This document shows positions 1 to 12,082 of a DNA stretch of 64,000 nucleotides, piece after piece. Made by a program: the position numbers and the translations under genes. The stretch spans positions 18,496,501-18,560,500 of the forward strand of contig CM038908.1 of NCBI GenBank assembly GCA_021904315.1, in the 5' to 3' direction. A model generated the notes under the pieces. The model worked only from the letters and a program-made list of their open reading frames with translations, was not told where the DNA came from and searched no databases. How positions within the stretch are numbered: position 1 is the first letter of the stretch; every line of letters starts with the position of its first letter. The DNA is from Sphagnum magellanicum. Lineage: Eukaryota; Streptophyta; Sphagnopsida; Sphagnales; Sphagnaceae.

Positions 1-3000
1 TACTAATTTGCATCCCATTTCTTTTCAATGGAATGTAAATCCAATTTCATGGAATTCAAGAATCTAAATGTAATAGAATTCAATTCAAGTTGTGTGCAAT
101 GCCATTTCAATATTTTCATTTGAATGGAATTTGACTTCCACAATATCAATTCATTTTTTTCATAAGTTGCCCAAGTTACAATAGGAACGACAAATTCCCA
201 TTTTAGATCATTCCTTTTTACCGTTTCTTTTTCCATCCCTCATTTTTGTTCTTTAAAGAACAATGTTAAATTTTGAATTTATTTTTAATGGATGATAGAT
301 GTCTACATTTGTAACATCATATAATGTAATGCAAATTATTATTATTAGTTTCACGCCTTTGATTTCATTTTGAATAATTATTACATTTTAACATGACATG
401 GCAATCATAATCATACTCTTTGTCTCTTTTTTTTTTCTTCTTCAATTTGATTCAATCAACAAAACATTCAATTCTAGCCTTCAATTTATTTTTTATTGGA
501 AGCATTCAAATCAAGCATTATTTTCCTACATTTAAAGTTGAATGATGGCACATGCTTGGAAATGTAGCAATAACATTGTGAAATTAATTCAAGTTTTGTT
601 GTAACTTGTCATCCTTATCATATATGTTAATTATTCTTTGGATTTACCTAAAGTCTATGACTTTGAGCCGTTCACAACAATATAGCATTAGCTTGTGCAC
701 CCTAAAAATGAATCTTCCAAGGCTACTTATCTCGTTTTCATTCCTCTACCAACCTACGAGAATATGAAAAGGCGAATCAATTTTACCATTACCTTTGGGT
801 GAACAAGGTGGAGATTCATCAATTTAATAATCATTTTTTTAAATGTATGGAATGTACTATAATAGTTAAATTGATTTTTAAATTTAATTGTATGATCACT
901 TAGCTTCATTACTGAATAGTAATAACACTATTATTTAGTTATAATTTTTTTGAATTGACATTATATAACCTTGGATTAATCCAAAAAAAATTTCCTTATT
1001 CATAAGGTTCTAGTATGTATTAAAGTGTCAAGTATTTACTATGAGAACATTAGTTATTTGGTAGGAAGGAATTTTATCTAGAACATAATCATAAATGGAG
1101 AAAATCAACTCAATTTTTAGTTGAAAATTTCAATGCTTATAAAAGAACAAAATGAACATTAGCCATGACAAATAATTGATTTTTGCCACAAATATTTATT
1201 TATCATGTAATAAGACCTTTGGCATTTTAAATTGTTGTGGACACCTTAAATAAGATAAAAAGTCATGTTCCAATTTTTTTCAAATCAAGGTACCCCATTT
1301 GTTTGTGAGGTTAAAAATACCCCACACAAAATTATGTGGTTTTGCTACATGGTTGGGTTGCTTTGATTTTATTTTTAGGATTTTGAAAAACAATCATTGA
1401 TATCCATAGTCAAAAAGTATGTTAATGATTTGTACTATCTCTCCCACTTAAAAGGTTCAAAATTAGTGTGAGAGAGTAAAACTTGCAAAACAAAAAATTA
1501 AGAACATTTTTGTAAAACCATGTAAGTCACCAAATAAAATAAAATAAAATAAAATGTGTTGAACAAAGCTTGTTGGGGGATATTTAAGGTCTCCCTTACT
1601 ACTAGTATTTTGCTATTCTTATTGGATTATAATTAATATTATCTACAAGGTACAATTCCTATAGTAATCAAATGGAGGAATTATTTGTGTTAAGCAAGCA
1701 AATAATTGGAACAAATGAGGCATAAACTAAATGGTAGAAGAAAAAAAATTGATTTAAAAATCTAAGGGGTAAGGTTTCAAAGAAGACTCTTCTCACCTTC
1801 CAATTCAATGTTTTCAGACCTAATAATCACAACAAAATATTAAACACACCCCAAAGCTACTTGCAAAACTTAACCTTATTTTTTCCATGAAGTATTATCA
1901 ATAGATGAAAAAATACACATTCTTTTATTATAAAAATGATGCTACTATCCCTTAACTACACAATGATTTTACCACCACATTTTTAGTCTAATATTATTTT
2001 AAAGACAACATTATGTACTATTATTACTCCATACTAGTCACCATGGCTCTTTCACATAATCTTGTTTTAACATTTTTGCCCCAAATAAGTTTTCAAATAT
2101 TGAGACTTGTTTTCCATCATCTAAATGGTTTTGGTCATTAATTAAAATGGTTTGGCAACTATGTGTATTCCTTAAATTTTCACCTTAACAAAATTCAAGT
2201 CATTTAAAAATGGTCAACCAGACATCAATAGTTCATCAAAATTAAACAAAAGAAGAAGGAATATGTTATGTGAATATAATTTTTTTTTTCATGTATTAAG
2301 AGTAATGTGAATAGGTATACATTCGGAAACTTTAACCCAAAAAAAAGTTATGAACTTTTGAATGTCCTAAAATGGATTTTATTTTCAAATGTCCATATCA
2401 TATTCATTTTTTGATGGATTCAATTTTTTTTTTCAACATGTATGTTAAAGTGTTATCTAACTAAGTTTTTATGCATATAATCTATATTAGTCCATTAATC
2501 ACCTTGTAATCCCCCACTTCAATAATGATATCAAAATAAACTATCATTTTAACTTTATTAATTGAACTTTTTATGACTTATTTATTTATCAAAATTGATT
2601 CACCTTATGTTGCAATCACCTTTCAAGGCATTTTCTTTTTTTAAATCTCAAGAAATGTCATTCCAATGTAGTCCCACATAGACTTACAATTTTTTTTTCT
2701 AAGGAAATAAAATATATGATAAGAAGAATAATGCTTCCTATGGAGTCTAATTGATGGTGAAGTCCATGTGAATTTGTGGTGAATTTCGAACCCAATTTTA
2801 ACTATAGTTACACTAAACATTTTATTTACATGTTTTGCATTATAAAAGAAATTGAAAGGTATTTATGAAATGTGTCATCTAGCAATTTTTCAGGCGGTGA
2901 ATTTTTTTTTTTTTTTAATCCTTGGAATAATTTAGAATAATTTTTTTTGTAGAGTAAAATGTGGATTTTCACATAAAATTTATTACTTTTTCATAATCAT

Positions 3001-3825
3001 CATTTGAAAAATAAAAGAAAACATCATTTGTGTCATATCAGCCTAATCATACCAAAGCCCTCACCCCCTTGTCCTAGTCAGAAGGAATTAAGAAACACAT
3101 TTTAAGTTTTGAAATTTTAATTGTTATTATTAAATTTTAGGAGTTCCCACCAATGCCACTTCACAAGCTTGGCTATAACAAGTCCACATGCACACTATTC
3201 GTAAACATGCTTGTTGTTTTTAAGGTGAATTTAGTCATTCCTAGAATAACCATGTAATCAATCCTCACCCTACACAATCTCAATGTGAATGGGTACCCAT
3301 GCTTGCAACTTACCCCTACAACCAATTAAGAAAAACTAACTAATTGTAGGTACCCATCACAATAAAAATAACCCATGTCTAAGACTCACACCCACGACTA
3401 ACTAATAAAATAACTAAACGTATTCATCATAGAAAAGATTACTTTTGGAAACATCAACTTGTATCCATCAATGGAGTGAAAAGTGAATGTTCATGACCAA
3501 TTTTGGTGTTAGGAGAACGTGTCATAGTGTGGGCATTACGTTGTGGGAAACAAGGGTGGCAAAGCGCAAGGTTTCAAGTGTTAATGCTCATCAAGTGTTA
3601 AGCTCACATGATAGCGTCATTCCTAGCATATCAACCAACAATTGTGTTGCTCCAATGGCCAAAGTTCCCCATCACTATAACACTTGCATGAATGAGATCT
3701 CTCACTTGTGTTACAACTCTTCCTCATGTGAAAGATAATTTTGCGTAACTAGCTTGCCCACTAGGAATATGGAATTGTGCCCGAGAGCTCCCCTGATTTC
3801 ACCCAACAAATTTCCACTGAGGTTG

Positions 3826-3827
<2 letters not shown>
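1..3827. other. AT-rich intergenic sequence, no gene recognised
   Basis: Very AT-rich sequence with many homopolymer A and T runs and stop codons in all frames. The open frames here (for example 3487-3738, plus) are short, resemble no family I know and lack splice-site or codon signals. I see no RNA gene, intact mobile element or promoter that I could defend. Confidence 0.6.

Positions 3828-3856
<29 letters not shown>
3828..3856. repeat. (AC)n microsatellite
   Basis: About 14 uninterrupted AC dinucleotides. A short (AAT)n run follows at about 4070-4092. Confidence 0.95.
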
Positions 3857-3858
<2 letters not shown>

Positions 3859-4194
3859 CGAGGGGACCCAAACCCTACTGGAGCACAAAAAAGACAAAAG
3901 ACAAACCTACATGTTCACAAAACAACAAAATATTGACACCCAAAAGTCTTCATGAACTCGTGAAGTTGGCACAACATGTCCTTAAACAACACAAGATACT
4001 TTAAAGAACAATGCACAAACCACCATCACCACAAACCAAGAGTCAGGTTCATAACCAAGTCAACAAGGAATAATAATAATAATAATAATAACCCTAAGAA
4101 CTTTGCTGGCTATGGAGTGGAGTTAAGTTTTAAAACTCTCCCCACCCCTCTCTCCCAGTCCCAGCCCCCTCCCCCTCTGGTTTTGACCCGTGTG

Positions 4195-4437
4195 TCCTTT
4201 TTCCTGAGCGCCTCCACTGCTGCTACATATATTTTCACTGCTCCTACATGTACAACTACTATAATTACCTCGAACCTTGTGCATTAAATGCTGAGTTTCA
4301 GCATTTCATGCCCTCCCCCCAGATTTAATAAAACTTGCTTACTTTGGGGACCGCACTCAAAGAGGGGATAGGGGGGTGAAAAGAGGCCCAAAGACAGGGT
4401 GAAGACTGGATGACTTTAAGGAAAACTCTAATTTCAC
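4195..4437 (+). repeat. Dispersed repeat, copy 1 of an inverted pair
   Basis: The reverse complement of this block reappears at 9756-9985 with scattered substitutions and small indels. Shared landmarks in order are a block reading cctgagcgcctccactgctg, a stretch around 4250-4290 ending in gcattaaatgctgag, a block reading tttaataaaact, and a block reading gacagggtgaagact. Similarity stops at both edges, so these look like two copies of one dispersed element in opposite orientation, about 5.3 kb apart. I cannot assign a superfamily. Confidence 0.75.
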
Positions 4438-5034
4438 AGAGAAAGCAAAAATATAAGTCTTTGATAACAAACTATGGATAACTGGTTGTCAAACTGGGGG
4501 TAAGATAAACTCCTGAGTTACCCATAAAGTACCTGGAACTGGGGGGCACTGGATGGAATCCAGAAAGTCAGAATGAAAACAGTCCACAGGCAAACAAGAG
4601 GGGACCAAAAACTGGTTTTCTCACCCAAATTGGAGTTTTGCCCCCATTTTGTTGCCTTTCTTTACTCAGGCTCATTATTCTTCATTAAATCAAAGCCTTG
4701 TTAGAATAAGATCCCCCAAATCTTCTGAATTGATACCCAGTTTCATTAAACAATGTCCAGTTTTGCTCACTTTACAGATAGATACACACAAAAGTGCATG
4801 AAACAGGGATTACAGGGTCAAATTAGGGTCCAAAGCTAGCATGACTTTAGGATGAGTCAAATGTGTGCTATTTTTTTTTTAGTATTATCATAATTTCTAT
4901 GTTTGAATCTATCATGCTGAAAAAAATTTAATTTACATGCCACAAGATTATTTAAATATAAAATTTCAAATATTTAAAGAAAACCCAAATGACTTCTTCA
5001 GAACTGAAGAATAATCAAAAGTAACTTGGAAGCC

Positions 5035-5390
5035 AGTTTTGTTGCCCACCTTATCTATGTAGATTAGTCTCTGTTTGGGACTCACAAACAACCATATCCC
5101 AAGCAATGATAAAAATCAATTTAATTGTGTTGTGGTAAATTTTCAATTTATGATTACCTGGGATATGGCCATGGTTTTTTTTTCCCCCAATTTTTTAATT
5201 CAGAAATTGGAATTTTTTTTTCTGAAATTGCCCATTTTACTCTGAAAAAGTATATGTTTCCTATAAATAAATAAATAAATAAATAAATGAAAAAATAGCA
5301 AAAATTCACCACAAAAGGGATAAGGTTGTTTGTGAATCAAAAGACTGCTCTAGAATCTACATATATAAAGGGGGAATTGGTTTCATTGTT
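5035..5390. repeat. Imperfect inverted-repeat (foldback/MITE-like) element
   Basis: The left arm at about 5040-5100 (containing atgtagatt and cacaaacaacc) is the imperfect reverse complement of the right arm at about 5320-5386. A second internal inverted match, catatccca against tgggatatg, lies near 5092 and 5161. The total is about 350 bp with no coding capacity. It contains an (AAAT)n run near 5263-5289. This is most like a MITE or foldback element. I did not find a convincing target-site duplication. Confidence 0.5.
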
Positions 5391-5889
5391 CCTATTTTGT
5401 TGATTTCTTTCAAAACTCATTTAAATTTTAATACCCGACCTGTTCCCATAAACTCACTCAAGTCCTTCATTTGTCTTCGTTTGGTTTCCATAAGAAATTG
5501 CTAAGCTAGTTGCCCCTTCATGTACTCATGAGATTTTTTTTGCATTTTTTTAATATTTACTGATTTTCCAAATAGCCTAGACATCAATGTTTTTTATTTT
5601 AATTATTTTAATTATTTTAATTTATTTTATTTTTAAAATTCAGAATCAAAGAACTGTCAGTTCTGGGTAATTTTTCCAAAAATCAGAATCAAAGCACTGG
5701 TAGTTCCAATTATTATTTAAAAACCCTCAAAGCACCGTTGGATTTCACAAGAGACTTAACAAAGAACAGACAATTTTCCGAGGGTTTATTTGACTTTTTC
5801 AAAAATAAAATTGGGAACCATGGTTACATATGGGTTCCAACATGTACCCAAAGTTGGCAACTCGTTCACATTTTGTTTCTAATAGCCAG

Positions 5890-6121
5890 AGTGAACCACC
5901 ACACACCAACAAGGCAGGATGAATGGTGTGTGGACAGAAGAAAATACCCGTCTTTCAATATATTCCTATCCCATAGCAAACCATGGTGGTTAGCTATGTA
6001 CTAATCTAAAAGGGGCCAACAGAGTGAACCATCCATCACCCACCCAGTGTACAAGGCCAGGATGGATGGTGTTCTTGTATTCTTGTCTTATAGCAAACCA
6101 AGATGGGTTAGCTATAAACTA
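5890..6121. repeat. Two-copy diverged direct repeat
   Basis: Two diverged copies of about 110-130 bp follow one another. Each runs from gagtgaacca through a gcaggatgaatggtg-like or ccaggatggatggtg-like block to atagcaaacca and gttagctat. There is no coding potential. Confidence 0.6.
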
Positions 6122-8410
6122 AGAACATCTCCACCAACACACTCTATACAACATATTTTGGATGAAGATTACTAAAAATTTGTCCAAAAAGTTAGTTCAG
6201 TAAAATGACTTGTGGCTCAGCATTTGAGTTAGCATTTTTGACTTCTGACCACTTTTCATCACTCAAGTTCATGTCTATGAATTAGGCTTGGAATCACTAA
6301 ATAAATAACCTTGGATAAGAAAATTACTATTGCAGGGCTAAATGGGTTTGGGGTTTAGGGTTTAGCCCCAGGTTTAGGGTATGGGTGAAGCTGTTCTAAG
6401 GCTCTGAAGGCTAGAGTGAAGAAGCAGGAGTCACCAACAAGGCACCTAGCAGCTGACCACATGCCCAAACTCTTGTTAGATCTTAAGTTTGTATCAAAAA
6501 AGTCTAGGAATTTCTTTTGGCTGGAGGTCCTCTTGTTTTGATTATAAGCTCATTTTTATAGGCAGAGGGTGTCAGTGGCTTTTCAGAGAGTTCAGGCCAT
6601 CACTATCTTGGGCCGAGCAATTGTGGCAATAGGAGAAGCCTCTTCTAGGCTTGGTGTCTTTTCAAGATTTTCACCCATCTTCTTGCACGACTTGCTTTGT
6701 GCTACTGATGATGGGTTTAGGTCTTAAGATTCATGATTTCTCCTCTCAGGGATCCCCATTGTGTGTTCTGCACTTTCAGGTGTGGTCTTTTGTTTGGACT
6801 TTGATCCTTGTTTTTTCTCTTGTTCCCTTGCCAGGCTTTTTTCCTTTATTTATATTTATTCTTAGAACTTAAGTTTGTATCAAAAGTCTAGGACACTCTT
6901 TTGGCACTATGTCATTTGAGCACCAAAAAGTCACCAATCTAAAAGTTCAATTACATATAGTCCTTTGGATAGTCCTTTGGTTATTCAAAGTAGGTAGGTA
7001 CCTACCAATTTCTTTCTTCTTAATTTATTTTTAAAAATAAAATCAAAATTGGCACATGAGGAGTGCATTTTGGTGAAATTGTGGAAAACAACTACAAAAA
7101 CTGTCAAAGGAGACTGATGAAAGCAAGCTAGCCTACTTGGGTGCCTTTGAAAAAGAGCAACAAAAAGTGCAAAAAAAAAAGGTATGTTTAGGTTCATAGA
7201 AATACAATAACTAACATTTTTTTTTTGAGCAAGCCAATAGCAGCTCAATTGTTTCTGTCTCCAACTGCTCTTTGTACCAATACCTGAACTGATTTCAAAA
7301 TTGATATCAAAAATTATATATATATATATATTCAAAATTAATGATATATACCCTGTCTGAGACCTAGGGGTTTCCCTTCTTTTTCTTTTTCCAATTTTTG
7401 TTGTGGTAACAAAAATTTTGGAATTTTTCCCCCAAAAATTGCAAAATTAGTTGAATACTGTAAAAACTAGAAATTCCAGAAATTTCACGGATGTTTTAAA
7501 ATTTTAAAAAATTCATTGGTAACATCTTTAGCATATGCAAGAGAGCTTTGTTTGTCTCCATTTTCTTTCAAGTAATTGTGCACGGGAAAAGGCACAAGTG
7601 CCTTCTACCCTGTGAACTAAGGGTGCAGCCCAAGGTCCAGTGTGGGCGGAAGACACTGACACGAGTAGCCCTTGCCTTTTGTAACAAGGGGTGTGTCAAT
7701 TACACTATGGCCTTGCAATTTACATTTAAAAGCATCTTAAGGCAAAAGAAGAATTATGGAAAACTCGAAATATTTCACCATGCAAAAATATATTAATCTT
7801 CAAAAAATCCCTCTTAAAAAAAAACCAAAATCCTTCAAGATATTATTATAACTTTGTAACTAATCTCAAGTTTCAACACAAGCCAAAAAAATATCATCTT
7901 TCAAAAAATCCTCATATAATAAAAATAGACCTATTATTATTATTATTATTATTACCTAGGGGCCTATAAAAATCCCTTAAGCTACTATAACTCTATAATG
8001 AATCTGAACACAATAATATCCTTAAGGGCCTTGGTAAGCAAGGCCAACAAAGGATGTGGCCTTACATCATCTTTTTGCCACCCTAGAGAGCTTGCATATA
8101 AGATCCCCACACTCGAAGGAGAGATTACATGAGATCTCCTGCCCCAAGAAGAAGCCAGAAATTCCGTCTGGTAAGGCACCCCATAAATGATACACTACAG
8201 ATTTTCTCCCGAGGTTGTTCTGTGTTTTGTATTAAACCCCTGGAGATCAAGTTCTGGAGTTTTGAGGATTGAGAAAACTATCCAAAACTCTAGAAATGCA
8301 TCTTAAATTTTTTAATAGGGTGATGAACTATTTTGCAGATTAGCTCGTTGCCAGTCTTGAACTAAACTAACAAAATCCCATGATGCAGTTTCAAACTAAA
8401 ACTCATGGGG
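6122..8410. other. Intergenic sequence, no gene recognised
   Basis: Mixed AT-rich sequence. It includes a short telomere-like string (gtttagggtttag) near 6351-6366, a phrase repeated at about 6483 and 6870 (cttaagtttgtatcaaaa), an AT run at 7313-7331 and a (TTA)n microsatellite at 7932-7954. Slightly GC-richer islands at 7560-7720 and 7990-8180 do not read as any family I recognise in either strand. Confidence 0.5.
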
Positions 8411-9015
8411 AAATCCCATGCAGCAATTCCTGGAAAGGAAAACAGGAGTAACAGATCTAATTTTGAGGTATATAAATCCCATGCAGCGATTCCTTGAGAG
8501 GAAAACAGTAGTAACAGATTTAATTTGGAAGGATGTATGGAAATCCCATGCAGCGATTCCTTGAGAAGAAAACAGAAGTAACTGATTTAATTCAGAAGTA
8601 TGTATGTAAATCCCATGCAGCGATTCCTTGAGAGGAAAACAGAAGTAACTGATTTAATTCAGAAGTATGTATGTAAATCCCATGTGGCAATTCCTTGAGA
8701 GGAAAACAGAAGTAACAGATTGAATTCAGAAGTATGTATGTAAATCCCATGCAGCGATTCCTGGAAAAGAAAACAGTAGTAACAGATTTAATTCAGAAGT
8801 ATGTACGTAAATCCCATGCAGCGAATTCCTTGAGAGGAAAACAGTAGCTAGTAACAGATTTAATTCAGAAGTATGTATGTGAATCCCATGCGGCGAATTC
8901 CTTGAGAGGAAAACAGTAGCTAGTAACAGATTTAATTCAGAAGTATGTATGTAAATCCCATGCAGCGAATTCCTTGAGAGGAAAACAGTAGTAACAGATT
9001 TCAATTGAGGAGTAT
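8411..9015. repeat. 67-bp minisatellite, nine copies
   Basis: The landmark aatcccatg recurs at 8411, 8474, 8541, 8608, 8675, 8742, 8809, 8881 and 8953. The spacings are 63, 67, 67, 67, 67, 67, 72 and 72. The last two spacings are 72 because of small insertions (gcta, and an extra a in gcgaattc). Copies in the middle are almost identical. Open frames through this block are by-products of the repeat. Confidence 0.95.
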
Positions 9016-9755
9016 ATATAACTTATTTGCTGAGTGGATTGGATCTATGATTTGAGACTCGACTCCGAAGGTTCTAGAGAGAAACTTTTTCCCTGGGAAA
9101 AGAATCATCAGTAAAGGTTGATGATGGAAGGATCCCAATTCACTGACTTGAACCTGACACATATTCTTCACCTGCGTGTTTTGTTGTAATTGGGGGAGGA
9201 TCACTTCAAAGAGAGTAGGCTAGGTCCCAGTTATAATACTTTTTGCACACACCTCCTTCTTTTTTTGTGTTTCCTGGAGTTACTGACACAACTAAACATC
9301 ATCCTACTCCTCCCCTTGCAATTTCACTTTAGAGAATCATTGGCTCTTGCTATATATGGTTGAAAAACTTACAAAATCTTGATAGAACCTGAACTTCTTC
9401 CAATCTCATATGATGATGGGTTCACTCTTTATTGTGCTATTGGCTTCCAATGTGTTGTGTTGATTTGTTTCTTATCATTTTATTTGCTCTTTTCCACCCA
9501 CAAAACATTTAGTTGATATTTTCTTGTCTTTTCTTTTTTGGTCTTTCCCAAGCTTTGCTACTAAAGGACCCAAGTGATTTTTTATGCTTCATTTTTTTGC
9601 CAATTCTTTAAATAAATAAAAAGTTACAACTGTTCCTCTGATCCACTAAGTGGCCTCGAAAGAAAAGTCTTGAATTGGGCAGTTGAAGCCCCAAAACTGG
9701 ACTTGCCATTCTACATCTAGGGACCACCAACCCATCTACCATGAACTCAAAGCAC
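9016..9755. other. Intergenic sequence, no gene recognised
   Basis: No coding, RNA or repeat signal that I can support in this stretch. Confidence 0.5.
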
Positions 9756-9985
9756 TACTTATTAGAGTCATCTCTAAAGTCACCTTAAGTCTTCACCCTG
9801 TCTTTTGCGTCTGCTTTCACCCCCTTATCCCCTCGTTCAGTAGTATTCACAAAGTAATGAAATTTTATTAAATCCCAGTACGAAACTCAGCATTTAATGC
9901 ACAAGGTTCGAAAGTAATTATAGTAGTTGTACAGGTAGGAGCAGTGAAAATATAAGTAGCAGCAGTGGGAGGCGCTCAGGAAAAA
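9756..9985 (-). repeat. Dispersed repeat, copy 2 of an inverted pair
   Basis: Reverse-complement partner of 4195-4437, with the same landmark order read on the opposite strand: cttcaccctgtctt, ttttattaaatc, ctcagcatttaatgcac and gcgctcaggaaaaagg. The interior between the two copies shows no transposase or polymerase reading frame. Confidence 0.75.
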
Positions 9986-10829
9986 GGAGAGACAAAATGA
10001 AACTCAGTTTACCACCAAAATTCTTGGAAAAACCAGTCTGGGTACCAATTATTATTTCGTTTTGTAAAATTTTCATTCCCAGTTACGTGTTTGATGCCCT
10101 ATTATGCTGAAACTGACTCCGTTCTCGCCCCCTAATCGCGGGATCTTACAGATAATAAAGTTATGTGTAATTCTATTGTGTGTTCAACATGCTAAATGTG
10201 TGTTAAACAGGTATGGATGAACATAGAGGGTCAAGGGATGGACTGTGTCTCGGGTTGAATATGGTAGTAGCACCTTTAGAGAATCTTTTGGACTATGCAA
10301 GAATACTTTATTTCGAGCGTGGAATCTTCAAAATTAATTTATTTATTCAACAGACAGACGTGTTGAAGCTGCCCATGTACTACATTACATGAGATCAGAC
10401 CATTATCAATTATATCCGATGCCAGGATTCAGAACCCCACAAGCAAGCATATGGGTTATATGCATATGACCCACAAGCATGGGCCCTCAAGCCTATGGGT
10501 TATATATGTATATATAACCCACCCTAGAAACCTAAAGGAAAAATCTTTCAAGGTTTTTTCTTTTTCTTTTGACAATAGAATACAGCACCAAAATGGGTTG
10601 TTAATCCTTCTTGAAGATATATATGTACACAGCCGGGACTTGGCATATGAATAATGCACAAAGACTGAATCATTTTGAACCCCGTACATAACCTCCAGAA
10701 GTGTGTGGGCTGAGTTCGTATTGGTGTGCAGGAGCCCAGATGATGATGTTTGTATCCCCCCAAAATATGCCACCAATCCCCCTGACACAACAATACATTG
10801 TTACAAAGTATGTTCAGAACTTTGGTTCA
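9986..10829. other. Intergenic sequence with two small AT-rich palindromes
   Basis: No gene recognised. Two adjacent short palindromes occur near 10452-10471 and 10497-10520, the second with 11-bp arms (gggttatatat). They could extrude as hairpins but resemble no terminator or RNA gene. Confidence 0.5.
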
Positions 10830-11142
10830 CCATCCAAAATCACATATTGTCATACCATCCAAAATCACACATCATCATCCCATCCAAAATCACACATCAT
10901 CATCCTGTCCAAAATCACACTTCATCATCCCATACAAAATCGCACTTCATCATCTCATCCAAAATCACACCATCATCATACCCTCCAAAAATCACACATC
11001 ATCATCATCCCATCTAAAATCACACATCATCATCCTGTACAAAATCACACTTCATCATCCCATACAAAATCACACTTCATCGTCCCATCCAAAATCACAC
11101 CATCGTCATACCCTCCAAAATCACACATCATCATCCCATTCA
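10830..11142. repeat. 25-bp minisatellite with higher-order structure
   Basis: About a dozen copies of a unit close to catcatcccatccaaaatca. The unit variants (cctgtcc or cctgtac, ccatac, tcatcc or gtcccatcc, accatcatcatac) recur in the same order twice, giving a higher-order period of about 125-130 bp. Overlapping His/Ser-rich open frames in all three plus frames are artefacts of the repeat. Confidence 0.9.
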
Positions 11143-11767
11143 AAGGAAGGGGATCGGGGGTTTGCACCAGCATTACAACATTCACAAGATACCCGTGGAT
11201 TGGCCAGCTATAGGGGATTGGAAGACTGGATGTGAAATTGTGATTCCTTACTACATAATGGGATTTAAGGGCCACAATGAACCAGCACCATCCACCAGCG
11301 CACCATCCACTGGATGCCCATTATTGCTCAGTTGTGGATGAACCTCAACTGAGTTAATATTTGGTTTCACCTTGGTAACCAATTCTGTAAGAAATAGGTC
11401 TTATATATATAGGTAGATAGGTAGGAAAATAGGTCATTATTGAGAAAATAGATGGCTTATACCTAGGTAATGCTTGTTTTTACTACCTACTTAGTAACAA
11501 CCTGCTTGTGGGTTGTTAGTAAATAAGTTGCTTAAAAAAAGCAACCGAGCTAACCACCGTGGTTAACTAGGGAACTGGAACCCAACAGAAAACTGTTTCC
11601 TGACCACTTACCATCCATCCATGCTGCTGGTTGCTGGTTCACTATGGACAGATTTAAGTTCTCAAGTTGCTTCAGGTCCCTGCCTTGATACCCGGAGGGT
11701 ATCACATAACTTCCTCATGTCTGTGAAGCTGCATTGTTAGATCATTCATTAGATATTATAGGGATTA
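11143..11767. other. Intergenic sequence, no gene recognised
   Basis: No supported feature. Confidence 0.5.
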
Positions 11768-11839
11768 GGGATTTTATAGAGCATTCATTTGGAGGGGTTT
11801 AGGGTTTAGCTCCAAATGAAATGCTCTATAAAAAATCCC
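11768..11839. repeat. Near-perfect hairpin with telomere-repeat loop
   Basis: The left arm 11768-11794 and right arm 11810-11839 are reverse complements except for a few extra bases in the right arm. Both arms contain tatagagcat or its complement, and ccaaatga or its complement. The 15-nt loop 11795-11809 reads gggtttagggtttag, two units of the plant telomere repeat. There is no coding capacity. It could be a foldback element or a remnant of double-strand-break repair with telomeric filler. Confidence 0.8.
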
Positions 11840-11959
11840 AGCAGGTCTTTTGCTGCAGCAGAACAGCCTTTAGTAGTTGATCCCCACTAAAATCCCACCA
11901 GCCTTTTTCCAATGTATATGATCTTCACCATCATTCTCTCTCTCTTTTATCCTTAAGTG

Positions 11960-12082
11960 GCCCACCACACAAATATTTCAAGAAGAGAAGAAGGATAACC
12001 TAAAAATTGTCCAAACCCATTATGAGAAATATTTCAAGAAGCAAAGAAGGATAACCTAAAAATTGCCCAAACCCAACATGAA
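11960..12082. repeat. Tandem duplication of about 60 bp
   Basis: Two adjacent copies run from aatatttcaagaag to gcccaaaccca or gtccaaaccca, each containing aaggataacctaaaaatt. Confidence 0.85.

Noticed and set aside
3487-3738. 83-codon plus-strand open frame
   Set aside because: No family similarity, no flanking splice or regulatory signals, and located in decayed AT-rich sequence.
8411-9015. Possible CRISPR-like array
   Set aside because: The copies are contiguous tandem units without unique spacers, and the host is a plant nucleus.
10701-11235. His/Ser-rich open frames of up to 170 codons
   Set aside because: Produced by the 25-bp minisatellite in all three forward frames.
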